The notes beneath the pieces were generated by a model. It saw nothing but the letters and a program-made list of their open reading frames with translations, made no database searches and was not told the DNA's origin. 64,000 nucleotides of DNA from Porphyrobacter sp. CACIAM 03H1 (lineage in GTDB: Bacteria > Pseudomonadota > Alphaproteobacteria > Sphingomonadales > Sphingomonadaceae): assembly GCF_002215495.1 (NCBI RefSeq), contig NZ_CP021378.1:1293846-1357845 (forward strand). The letters run 5' to 3'. Position 1 is the first letter of the stretch. The number at the start of each line of letters is the position of its first letter. A program made the translations under genes and the position numbers. Below, piece by piece: positions 1-9,491 of the stretch.

Positions 1-51
1 GGCGAGCAGGACAAGCGCCCACACTCCCAGCCGCTTAACGACTGTTTCCAT
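1..51 (-). CDS. 5' end of an unidentified membrane or exported protein (truncated by window edge)
   Basis: An ATG at 51-49 on the minus strand opens a frame that runs off the window after 17 codons (METVVKRLGVWALVLLA). It has a short basic start followed by a hydrophobic stretch, as in a signal peptide or first membrane segment. An FNR-type dyad lies 57 nt upstream of the start, so the gene may belong to a low-oxygen or nitrogen-oxide regulon. Nothing more can be said about its function from 17 residues. Confidence 0.5.
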   Translation of the reverse strand, partial: METVVKRLGVWALVLLA

Positions 52-107
52 GTTGATTAATCCCTTCCGACGGCCGCCGCTTTAGCGTGCCACCCCATTC
101 CTAGTGT

Positions 108-121
108 TTGACGGAGATCAA
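108..121. promoter_or_regulatory. FNR-type box TTGAC-N4-ATCAA
   Basis: The dyad TTGAC-GGAG-ATCAA matches the TTGAT-N4-ATCAA consensus of Fnr-family regulators at 9 of 10 positions. It lies between the 3' end of the Crp/Fnr gene (144) and the start of the truncated minus-strand gene (51), so it most likely serves the latter. Confidence 0.6.
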
Positions 122-143
122 AAACCGGTCCGCTTTTTTCGCG

Positions 144-881
144 TCATTCCATCTGGACGCGGGTGCGCCCGGCCATTTTCGCGAGCGCGCCGATGTCCGA
201 CAATCGTACTTTGGACCGCCCCTCGGTCTCGACCAGGCCCGCCTCGCGCAGCTCGGTGAGCTGGCGGCTGACGGTCTCGATCGTGAGCCCGAGCGAATCG
301 CCGATGTCGCGGCGGCTCATCGGCAAGGCGAAGTCGCAGGCCCCCGAGGTCGCGCCGGTCAGCCGTTCGGCCATCGAGACGAGGAAATCGGCGATCCGCG
401 CGGCAGCGGACTTGTGCCCCATCTGCATCATCCGGGTGCGCGAGCGGTGCAGCGCCTGGAGCGAGCGCGACAGGACCGAGCGCAGTACCGCCGGATCGCC
501 CTGGGCGATGTCGAGGAAACGGTCGGCGGGGAAGATCGCAAGCTCGCAATCGGCAAGCGCGACGAGGCGGAAATCGCCGTCCGACTGGCGCAGCACCGAG
601 ACGAGATCGCCGGCGAAGTGGAAGGCCAGCACCTGTCCGCCCGGCGCGCCGCCGCCATGGGCGGCGACCAGCTTGGCCGAGCCCGAGGCGATCCACACCA
701 GCCGGTCCTCTTGCGGGTCGGGCGCAAGCTCCTGCCCGCGCGCCAGATGCGCCGCCGTGCCCAGCGCGCAGAGCCGGCCTGCGGTCGGCCCGTCGCCCGT
801 TCCGGCCGGCAGCGCGGCGCGGAAGGCGGCCAGCTGCGGGCCGGCAGGCGTCGAGGCGGGCGGGGGACTGAGTGTCGCCAT
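144..881 (-). CDS. Crp/Fnr family transcriptional regulator
   Basis: A 245-residue regulator with a cyclic-nucleotide-binding-type beta-roll (about residues 35-135), a dimerisation helix (about 135-165, SLQALHRSRTRMMQMGHKSA) and a C-terminal winged HTH (about 180-240). The recognition helix carries ETVSR at 202-206, the E-x-x-S-R signature by which Fnr-type proteins read TTGA half-sites. It lacks the N-terminal cysteine cluster of oxygen-sensing FNR: only Cys38, Cys112 and Cys182 are present. The effector is therefore unlikely to be a canonical 4Fe-4S cluster. FNR-type boxes lie on both sides of the gene (108-121 and 920-933), which suggests local control of ompW, the gene at 51 and possibly itself. 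The ATG at 881 has only a weak ribosome-binding site. Confidence 0.9.
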   Translation of the reverse strand: MATLSPPPASTPAGPQLAAFRAALPAGTGDGPTAGRLCALGTAAHLARGQELAPDPQEDRLVWIASGSAKLVAAHGGGAPGGQVLAFHFAGDLVSVLRQSDGDFRLVALADCELAIFPADRFLDIAQGDPAVLRSVLSRSLQALHRSRTRMMQMGHKSAAARIADFLVSMAERLTGATSGACDFALPMSRRDIGDSLGLTIETVSRQLTELREAGLVETEGRSKVRLSDIGALAKMAGRTRVQME

Positions 882-919
882 GATGGATGCGGCAATGGGC
901 CGGGCCGCGCAATTGGTCT

Positions 920-933
920 TTGATCGGGATCAA
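920..933. promoter_or_regulatory. Perfect FNR-type box TTGAT-N4-ATCAA
   Basis: TTGAT-CGGG-ATCAA is an exact match to the Fnr-family consensus. It sits in the divergent intergenic region 39 nt upstream of the Crp/Fnr start (881) and 97 nt upstream of ompW (1030), so it could control either or both. Confidence 0.75.
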
Positions 934-1029
934 TGAGGCGGCGCGGCGGCGCGGTTTATCCGGCGCCCACAGGCAGCAAGCATCCTGGGCCGCGGAGGGC
1001 GGCCACTGCTGCCGATGAGGACGCATAAA

Positions 1030-1710
1030 ATGAAGACTATCCTGATGCTTGGCGGTGCCGCACTGGCGCTCGCCGCGACCCCTGCGATGGCGCAGGCGGA
1101 TACCGACCGGGCCGGTGACGTGCAGATCAAGGTGCTCGCCACCGCGGTGCTGCCCGACGGGAAGATCACCGACATCAACGTCAACCTGCCGCGCCTGCCG
1201 GCCACCTTGCAGACCAAGGCCAACGACAATGTCGTGCCGACGCTGGCGATCGAGTATTTCCTGAGCAACAACGTCTCGATCGAGACCATCGCCGGGACCA
1301 CCCAGCACGATGTCGACACGGTCGCGGGGCTTCCCGCCGGGGCCGAGCTCGTCTCGGATGCGCTGCTGTTGCCCGCGACAGTGACCGCCAAGTATCACTT
1401 CGACCTCGGCGGGGTGAAGCCCTATGTCGGGGCGGGGGTCGCCTATTTCATGTGGCTCAAGGACGATCCGGGCGCCGCTACCCTGCCGCTGGGCGTGACC
1501 GAGACCAACCTCTCGGACGAATTCGGCGTGGCGCTGCAGGCCGGCTTCGACGTGCCGGTGAACGACAAGGGCCTCGGCATCAGCGTCGACGTGAAGCGCT
1601 ACTTCATCGACACCACCGCGCAGTGGTTCGTCGGCAACACGCTGGCGATCGAGACCGAGCACAAGCTCGACCCCTGGGTGATCAGCGCCGGTATCAGCTA
1701 CCGCTTCTGA
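1030..1710 (+). CDS. ompW: OmpW family outer membrane protein
   Basis: A 226-residue protein with a signal peptide ending near ATPAMAQA (about residue 20). The mature part has the alternating beta-strand pattern of an 8-stranded OmpW barrel: a periplasmic-facing VKVLA strand, NNVSIETIAGTTQHD, VKPYVGAGVAYFMW, DVKRYFIDT, and a C-terminal aromatic strand ending SYRF, which is the BAM recognition signature. The start is the ATG preceded by GAGG at 1017-1020; an in-frame ATG at 1015 lies inside that SD. OmpW proteins form narrow channels with a hydrophobic lateral exit, and in enterobacteria they are induced under anaerobiosis. The perfect FNR box upstream fits this. A terminator-like hairpin follows. 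Confidence 0.92.
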   Translation: MKTILMLGGAALALAATPAMAQADTDRAGDVQIKVLATAVLPDGKITDINVNLPRLPATLQTKANDNVVPTLAIEYFLSNNVSIETIAGTTQHDVDTVAGLPAGAELVSDALLLPATVTAKYHFDLGGVKPYVGAGVAYFMWLKDDPGAATLPLGVTETNLSDEFGVALQAGFDVPVNDKGLGISVDVKRYFIDTTAQWFVGNTLAIETEHKLDPWVISAGISYRF

Positions 1711-1730
1711 GATTGCCGTTCAGGCGAGGG

Positions 1731-1768
1731 ACCCCGCTGGCCGGATGCGGCTGGCGGGGTTTCGTTTG
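1731..1768 (+). terminator. Rho-independent terminator after ompW
   Basis: Arms ACCCCGC and GCGGGGT (1731-1737 and 1754-1760) close an imperfect GC-rich stem and are followed by TTTCGTTT. Confidence 0.65.
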
Positions 1769-1879
1769 CCTGCCGCCGGACTCTCCGGCGCCCCTTGCTG
1801 TCGCCGGCCTAAGACCTTTGTCTGACAGCGCCCGGCGTGTAGTCTGGGCTAGAGTAGGGCAAAGTCAGGGAGAGTCGAT

Positions 1880-3811
<1,932 letters not shown>

Positions 3812-3818
3812 ACCGCGC

Positions 3819-5546
3819 CTACTGGTCGATGTTGCGGCGGAAGGTCTCGGGCAGCAGCACGAGGCCGACCGCCACGGTCAGGGCGCAGACGATGATCGGG
3901 TACCACAGGCCCGAATAGATGTCCCCCGTCGCGGCGACGATGGCGAAGGCGGTGGTCGGCAGGAAGCCGCCGAACCAGCCGTTGCCGATGTGATAGGGCA
4001 GGCTCATCGCGGTGTAGCGGATGCGGGTCGGGAACAGCTCCACCAGCAGCGCGGCGATGGGGCCGTAGACCATCGTCACCAGCAGCACGAGCCAGGTCAG
4101 CACCGCGATCACCAGCGGCGTATCGATCGCCTCGGGATCGGCCTTTTCAGGGTAGCCCGCTGCGACGAGCGCCGCCTTCACCTCGTCCTGGAAGGCGGTG
4201 ATCGCGGCCTTGCGGTCCTCGCCCGTGACCATCGCCGGATCGGGGGCGGTGAAGGTCCGGCTGCCGATCCGGATTTCGGCGATGCTGCCTGCGGGTGCCT
4301 CGATCCGCGTGTAGCTTACCCCGCTCTTGGCCAGAAAGGCCTTGGCGATGTCGCAGCTGCGCGCGTCGAAGCGGTTGCGGCCGACGGGATCGAACTGCAC
4401 CGAGCAGTCCGCATCGTTCACGACCACGCTCACCGGCGCCGCCCGCTGCGCCCGCGCCAGCGCGGGGTTGGCCGCCTCGGTCAGGAGGTGGAAGGCGGGG
4501 AAATAGCTCAGCGCGGCCAGCGCGCAGCCGGCGAGGATGATCGGCTTTCTCCCGATCCGGTCCGACAGCCAGCCGAAGAATATGAAGAAGGGCGTGCCCA
4601 GCGCGAGCGCCACCGCGATCAGGATGTTGGCGCTCGCGCCGTCGACCATCAGCATCTTCTCGAGGAAGAACAGCGCGTAGAACTGCCCCGTGTACCACAC
4701 CACCGCCTGCCCGGCGACCGCGCCAAGCAGCGCAACCAGCGCCACCCTGCCGTTCTTCCAGTTGCCGAAAGCCTCGGAAATCGGGGCTTTCGACGCGGTG
4801 CCTTCCTCCTTCATCTTCCGGAAGACCGGGCTTTCCTGAAGCTGCATCCGGATCCACAGCGAGACCCCGAGCAGGAGCGCGGAGATCAGGAAGGGCACGC
4901 GCCAGCCCCAGTCCGCGAAGGCCTCCTCGCCGATCAGGGTGCGCGTGCCGATCACCACCAGCAGTGCCGCGAAGAGGCCGAGCGTCGCGGTGGTCTGGAT
5001 GAAGCTGGTGTAGAGCCCGCGCCGCCCCTCAGGCGCGTGCTCGGCGACATAGGTCGCCGCGCCCCCGTATTCGCCCCCCAGCGCCAGCCCCTGCACGAGT
5101 CGCAGGCCCACCAGCATGACCGGCGCCGCCACGCCGATGCTGGCATAGGAAGGCAGCAGGCCGACGGTGAAGGTCGCCGCGCCCATCAGGCCCATCGTCA
5201 CCAGAAAGGTGTATTTGCGCCCGACCAGATCGCCCAGCCGCCCGAAAACCAATGCGCCGAAGGGCCGGACCGCGAAGCCCGCCGCGAAGGCCGCGAGCGC
5301 GAAGATGAAGCCGGTGGTCTCGTTCACTCCCGAGAAGAACTGCGCCGAGATGATCGTGGCGAGCAGGCCGTAGAGGTAGAAATCGTACCACTCGAACACC
5401 GTGCCCAGCGACGAGGCGAGGATCACGCGCTTCTCGGTCGCGGTGGCGGCATGGTGTTTGGGCAGGGCGTCCGCGCTGCCGTGCCTCGAGGTCGCTATGG
5501 TCTGTCTCCCGCGCAGGTGCCTCGGGCGCACCATGCCCGCCGCCAT
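3819..5546 (-). CDS. MFS transporter, metabolite:H+ symporter type, with large extramembrane insert
   Basis: A 575-residue 12-helix permease. The N-terminal half has the metabolite:H+ symporter signatures FEWYDFYLYG and GRLGDLVGRK; the second half has the duplicated loop DRIGRKP. Residues about 357-478 form a hydrophilic insert between helices that are normally adjacent. It contains Cys381 and Cys398, which could form a disulfide if exposed to the periplasm. The family carries dicarboxylates, citrate, proline/betaine or monocarboxylates; the convergent acs gene favours acetate or a related acid, but this is inference. The start is uncertain: the conserved core begins near residue 37, and a better SD-like GGGAGACAG lies inside the frame near 5505. 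The META-domain lipoprotein gene ends 40 nt upstream. Confidence 0.88.
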   Translation of the reverse strand: MAAGMVRPRHLRGRQTIATSRHGSADALPKHHAATATEKRVILASSLGTVFEWYDFYLYGLLATIISAQFFSGVNETTGFIFALAAFAAGFAVRPFGALVFGRLGDLVGRKYTFLVTMGLMGAATFTVGLLPSYASIGVAAPVMLVGLRLVQGLALGGEYGGAATYVAEHAPEGRRGLYTSFIQTTATLGLFAALLVVIGTRTLIGEEAFADWGWRVPFLISALLLGVSLWIRMQLQESPVFRKMKEEGTASKAPISEAFGNWKNGRVALVALLGAVAGQAVVWYTGQFYALFFLEKMLMVDGASANILIAVALALGTPFFIFFGWLSDRIGRKPIILAGCALAALSYFPAFHLLTEAANPALARAQRAAPVSVVVNDADCSVQFDPVGRNRFDARSCDIAKAFLAKSGVSYTRIEAPAGSIAEIRIGSRTFTAPDPAMVTGEDRKAAITAFQDEVKAALVAAGYPEKADPEAIDTPLVIAVLTWLVLLVTMVYGPIAALLVELFPTRIRYTAMSLPYHIGNGWFGGFLPTTAFAIVAATGDIYSGLWYPIIVCALTVAVGLVLLPETFRRNIDQ

Positions 5547-5586
5547 GGCGCTTGCAAAGCCCCTGCTGCGATCCCGCTGTGCGCGG

Positions 5587-6027
5587 TTACTCGGCGGCGG
5601 CGAAGGTGAAGCGCAGCTCGGGCGTCTCGATCACCAGCTGGCGTCCATCGAGCGTGATGGTGAAGCGCGTCGCCTGGGCTAGTCCCGCGCCGAGCTGATC
5701 GCCGAAGCTGGGGGACGGACAGAGCATGCGCGTCGAGGCGATCGGACTGATGTCGATGCTGCCGGCCCCGTTCGCGGGCATGCCCGCCGTCCAGGTGCCG
5801 CGGCCGCGGTTGCAGTCGAGCTGCGCCGCCAGTTCGCCGCCGTCGCGGAAGGCCAGCGTGTGGCGGCGTTGCAGCGTCGGGGTGAGGGTGGTGGTGCTGC
5901 CCGCAGTGTCGATCGTGGTCAGCTCCCATTCGGTGCCGGCAAGCGGGTGGGTGTCGGGGATGGTCACGCAGCCTCCCAAGGACAGCGTTGCGGTGGCGGC
6001 GACGATGGCGACGATGGCGCGATGCAT
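5587..6027 (-). CDS. META-domain (HslJ-like) lipoprotein
   Basis: A 146-residue protein. The ATG at 6027 is preceded by AGGGGAG at good spacing. The signal peptide ends in a lipobox (LSLGGC), so the mature protein should be a lipid-anchored periplasmic or outer-membrane protein. The body (LAGTEWELTTID, TLAFRDGGELAAQLDCNRGRGTW, STRMLCPS) matches the META/HslJ fold, including the usual L-DCNR-G-W pattern and two cysteines. HslJ is linked to heat shock and novobiocin resistance in E. coli, but the biochemical role of META proteins is not established. It lies 40 nt upstream of the MFS gene and may be cotranscribed with it. Confidence 0.8.
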   Translation of the reverse strand: MHRAIVAIVAATATLSLGGCVTIPDTHPLAGTEWELTTIDTAGSTTTLTPTLQRRHTLAFRDGGELAAQLDCNRGRGTWTAGMPANGAGSIDISPIASTRMLCPSPSFGDQLGAGLAQATRFTITLDGRQLVIETPELRFTFAAAE

Positions 6028-6116
6028 GATCCGGCGAACTCCCCTGTGGCTTGCCCGGCGGATGATAGCGCGCGATCCTGAACGCAGGCAATCCGGCGAG
6101 AACGCCCCGAGCACGC

Positions 6117-6151
6117 AAAAAAGCCGCCGGAGCGCGAACTCCGGCGGCTTT
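6117..6151 (-). terminator. Rho-independent terminator after the 99-residue gene
   Basis: A perfect 13-bp stem (6120-6132 with 6139-6151, 6-nt loop CGCGAA) is followed on the minus strand by a T6 run. It ends transcripts from 6176-6475 before the META gene. Confidence 0.92.
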
Positions 6152-6175
6152 CGAAAAGCGTCATGTTTGCGGCGA

Positions 6176-6475
6176 TCAGGCCTCGCGGGTGCCCGACAGC
6201 GGCATCGCCCCGAAGGCGCCTGCGTTGACCGAACCGGTCAGGGTGTCGCCGTCGATGGTCGCTTCGCAGTCGAGCGTCATCGGCATGGGCACGACCATGT
6301 TCATCTTCCACTTGATGGTGTTGCCCTCGACGGTGCCGTCGTTGATGTCCATCGAGCCGAGGCTGCCGACCAGCGAGCCGGTGAAGGTGTCGCCGTCGGG
6401 GTTCACGGTGAGGGTGCCGGTCTGGTCGCCCATCGGGCTCTTGACGACGGTCTTGTAGGTTCCTGCAACAGACAT
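6176..6475 (-). CDS. Small conserved-looking beta-rich protein, function unknown
   Basis: A 99-residue cytoplasmic protein (no signal peptide). The ATG at 6475 has a strong AAAGGAG ribosome-binding site 8 nt upstream; the longer frame lacks comparable support. The sequence is built of short repeating beta-strand units with G-[TS]-[LF]-T turns (TGTLTVNPDGDTFTGSL, SMDINDGTVEGNTIKWKM, CEATIDGDTLTGSVN), which suggests a small beta-barrel or lipocalin-like sandwich. I do not recognise a named family. It has its own perfect downstream terminator and is therefore likely a monocistronic, well-expressed gene. Confidence 0.8.
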   Translation of the reverse strand: MSVAGTYKTVVKSPMGDQTGTLTVNPDGDTFTGSLVGSLGSMDINDGTVEGNTIKWKMNMVVPMPMTLDCEATIDGDTLTGSVNAGAFGAMPLSGTREA

Positions 6476-6591
6476 GATCCAACTCCTTTGTTCAGTGCGG
6501 ACCATCGGCGACCCGTCACTTCCGGCTGCGTTGCTTACAACAATGTCAGCGCGCTTCAACCGGATTCCGGCTGAGGCGCGCCGGCATTTTC

Positions 6592-9444
6592 CTACTCCCC
6601 TTCCATCTCGCGCTGCTCGACTGGCAGGCCGAGCTGGTCGAGCTGGGCGCGCACCTTGCTGGCGTCGCCGACGACGACCCACACGAACTTGCCCATGTCG
6701 ATCGCCTTGCGCGCGGCGGCATTCAGGCTTTCGGTGGTCTGCGCGCGGTAGAGCCCGGCGAGCGTCTCCTGGTAGTTGTCGGGACGGCCGAACAGGGCGT
6801 TGCCCTGCATCGCGCCGAGCACCGCGGGCGAGGTCTCGAACCGGCCCGGCAGCGCGCCGATGTCGTTCGCACGGTAGCGGTCGAGCTCTTCGGCGGTGAT
6901 GCCCTTGTCGGTCAGGAACTCCTTCGTCTCGCGGATCATCTCGGCGAGCGAATCCCCGGTGCGGTCGGCCTGGACCCCGCCCGAGATGCCGTAGATCACC
7001 GCGTTCTCGCGCGCCTGCGCGCCGCCGCGCACGCCATAGCTCCAGCCCTTGGTCTCGCGCAGGTTCATGTTGAGCCGCGCGAGGAAGTTGCCGCCCAGCG
7101 CGTTGTTGGCGCTGGTGAAGTCGACGAAGGCCGGATCGCCAGCGTCGAGCGGGGTGACCTGCGCGCCGAAGATGAAGCTCTGCGGCGAGTTCGGACGGTT
7201 GACGAGGATGATGCGCCCGCCGGCGCCGACCTGCTTGGCTTCGACCGCCTTGGTGCCCTTGGGCGCCGAGGGCGCCTTCCAGTCGCCGAAGGCGGTGTTC
7301 AGCGCGGCGACGACCTCGGCCAGCGGCTTGTCGGAGATCACGAAGACTTCGCCGTTATCGGGGCGGATCCAGCGGTCCTTGAAGCCGATCAGATCATCGC
7401 GGGTAATGCTGCCGACGCTCGCAACCGTGCTTACCCCGCCATAGGCGCTGTCCGCCCCGAACAGTTCGGGGGTGAGAGTGCGCTGGGCGATGCCCTGCGG
7501 CGACTTCATCGCCTGCTGGATGCCGGTGATGGTCTGGTTGCGCACGCGTTCCAGGTCTTCGGGGTTGAAGGCGGGCTCGCGCACGATCTGGCGCATCAGG
7601 TCGAGGCTCGGGGCGAGGTTGGCCGACAGCGCCGAGAGGGTGAAGGTCGACCGGTCGTCGCCCCCGCCCACCGAGACGCTTGCTCCAAGCCGCTCGCCGG
7701 CTTCGGCGATCTGCTGCGCGGTGAGGTTCTTGGTGCCCTCGTCGAACAGCGCCATCGTCAGCCCTTCGAGCCCGCGCTTGTCGAGCGGATCGGCCGCGCC
7801 CCCGGCGTTGAAGGCCATCGCCACCCAGGTCGCGGGCACGGCGGTGCGGCGGGCGTAGGTGACCTTCATCCCGTTCTTGAGCGTTGCGCGCTCCACATCG
7901 GGGAAATCGAGCGCGGCGATGGTGTCGATCGCAGGCTTGGGACGTTCGACCGACACACTGATCGTCTCGGACGCACGGTCGCGCTCGGAGGCGTTCTCGC
8001 CATCGGCCTTGACCGATGCGGCTTCCTCGTAGCTCGCATCGCGCGCGCCCGGCTCGAGCACCACGGTCAGCGCCGGACGGGTCATCCAGCGGCCCATCGC
8101 CGCCTTGACGTCGGCCGGGGTGAGCTTGGCGAGGGTCTCGAATTCCCGCGCGTAGAAATCAGGATCGCCGGCCAGCACCTTGCCCTCGGCGAGGGTCTGC
8201 GCCTTGCCGGTGAAGCCGCCGACCTGTTCGAGCCCGCGGATCGTGCGGGCAAGGTTGCTGGTCACCGCGCGGCGCACCTCGTCCTCGGTCGGACCTTCGG
8301 TGATGAGCTTGTTCATGACCGCGTCCATCCGCGCCTCGAGCGTGGCGATATCGACGCCCGGCTTGGCGACGGCCTCGACCTGGAGCCCGCCGACCCGCTG
8401 GAAGATCTCGGTGCCCGCAGACACGCTCACCGCCAGCTGCTCATCACGCACCAGCACGTTGTCGAGCCGGCTGGAGGCGAGGCCGCCGAGAATCGCCGCA
8501 CCGACATCGAGCGCGATGCGATCCTTGCCGGTGAGGCCCTCGACCGGCCAGTAGCGGGTGACGCTGGTGGCCGCGACCTGATCCTTGAAGGTCTTGCGCA
8601 CCGGCTCGGCCAGCGTTGGGACTTCGGCCTGGGCGGGGTTGTTCACCGGCCCGCGCGCGATGCCGCCGAAATACTTCTCGACCAGCGGCCGCGCCTCGGC
8701 CGCCGAAATGTCGCCGGCAAGTACGAGGGTCGCGTTGTTGGGGCCGTACTTGTCGCGGAACCACGCCTTGACGTCCTCCATCGAGGCGGCGTCGAGATCC
8801 GCCATCGAGCCGATCGTCGAATGGCGATAGGGGTGGCCTTCGGGGAACATGGTCTTGAGGACCTCGTAATAGACGAGGCCGCCCGGTTCGTTGTCGCCCT
8901 GGCGCTTCTCGTTCTGCACCACGCCGCGCTGGTTATCGAGCTTGCCCTGCGTCACCGCGCCGAGCAGGTAGCCCATGCGGTCGCTTTCCAGCCACAGCGC
9001 GCGTTCGAGCGCGGGGCGGGGGACGGTCTGGAAATAGTTGGTGCGGTCGAACCAGGTCGTGCCGTTGAAATCGGTCGCGCCCATTTCGGCGAGGTAGGCG
9101 AAATAGTCCTCCGGGGCGTTTTCCGAGCCGTTGAACATCAGGTGCTCGAACAGGTGGGCAAAGCCGGTCTTGCCCTTCGGCTCGTCCTTGGAGCCGACAT
9201 TGTACCACACCGTCACGTTGACGACCGGCGCCTTGCGGTCCTCGTGCACCAGCACGGTGAGGCCGTTCTCGAGCTGGAATTCCTGGTAGGGGATCTTGAC
9301 CTGCGAGACGAGGCTCTGGAGGTCGGCGGTCGCCTGCGGGGCGGCAGAGGCGGCGGCATGATTGTCGGCCAGCGCCGGCGAGAACGGGACGGCGAGCGCG
9401 AGGGCGAGCGCCGAAAGGCTGGCGGCAGCAAGGCGGTGGGTCAT
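6592..9444 (-). CDS. Exported M16 family zinc metallopeptidase (two-domain, PqqL/pitrilysin-like)
   Basis: A 950-residue protein with a signal peptide ending near SPALA (about residue 26). The zinc-binding HxxEH motif is intact (His97, Glu100, His101 in FAHLFEHLMFNG). The following region (RGVVQNEKRQGDNEPGG, EGHPYRHSTIGSM) fits the second half of the active domain. A second M16 half (about 510-940) lacks HxxEH, as is normal for the non-catalytic half of this clamshell fold. It probably degrades peptides in the periplasm. It lies 47 nt downstream of the penicillin-acylase gene on the same strand, with CCGGAG before the ATG, so the two may form an operon. Alternative: a protein-processing rather than nutritional role. 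Confidence 0.93.
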   Translation of the reverse strand: MTHRLAAASLSALALALAVPFSPALADNHAAASAAPQATADLQSLVSQVKIPYQEFQLENGLTVLVHEDRKAPVVNVTVWYNVGSKDEPKGKTGFAHLFEHLMFNGSENAPEDYFAYLAEMGATDFNGTTWFDRTNYFQTVPRPALERALWLESDRMGYLLGAVTQGKLDNQRGVVQNEKRQGDNEPGGLVYYEVLKTMFPEGHPYRHSTIGSMADLDAASMEDVKAWFRDKYGPNNATLVLAGDISAAEARPLVEKYFGGIARGPVNNPAQAEVPTLAEPVRKTFKDQVAATSVTRYWPVEGLTGKDRIALDVGAAILGGLASSRLDNVLVRDEQLAVSVSAGTEIFQRVGGLQVEAVAKPGVDIATLEARMDAVMNKLITEGPTEDEVRRAVTSNLARTIRGLEQVGGFTGKAQTLAEGKVLAGDPDFYAREFETLAKLTPADVKAAMGRWMTRPALTVVLEPGARDASYEEAASVKADGENASERDRASETISVSVERPKPAIDTIAALDFPDVERATLKNGMKVTYARRTAVPATWVAMAFNAGGAADPLDKRGLEGLTMALFDEGTKNLTAQQIAEAGERLGASVSVGGGDDRSTFTLSALSANLAPSLDLMRQIVREPAFNPEDLERVRNQTITGIQQAMKSPQGIAQRTLTPELFGADSAYGGVSTVASVGSITRDDLIGFKDRWIRPDNGEVFVISDKPLAEVVAALNTAFGDWKAPSAPKGTKAVEAKQVGAGGRIILVNRPNSPQSFIFGAQVTPLDAGDPAFVDFTSANNALGGNFLARLNMNLRETKGWSYGVRGGAQARENAVIYGISGGVQADRTGDSLAEMIRETKEFLTDKGITAEELDRYRANDIGALPGRFETSPAVLGAMQGNALFGRPDNYQETLAGLYRAQTTESLNAAARKAIDMGKFVWVVVGDASKVRAQLDQLGLPVEQREMEGE

Positions 9445-9491
9445 GAACGGGTCTCCGGTGGAAGGATCAGGCGAAGTGAATGAAGGGCCGG

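Noticed and set aside
144..881. Assignment of the Crp/Fnr protein as oxygen-sensing FNR
   Set aside because: No N-terminal cysteine cluster; only three scattered cysteines.
118..1662. Long minus-strand frame covering the Crp/Fnr and ompW regions
   Set aside because: Low-complexity translation that crosses two well-supported genes and a divergent promoter region.
3812..3818. Terminator between acs and the MFS gene
   Set aside because: The two stops are only 7 nt apart and no hairpin is visible; any termination must occur inside the opposite gene.
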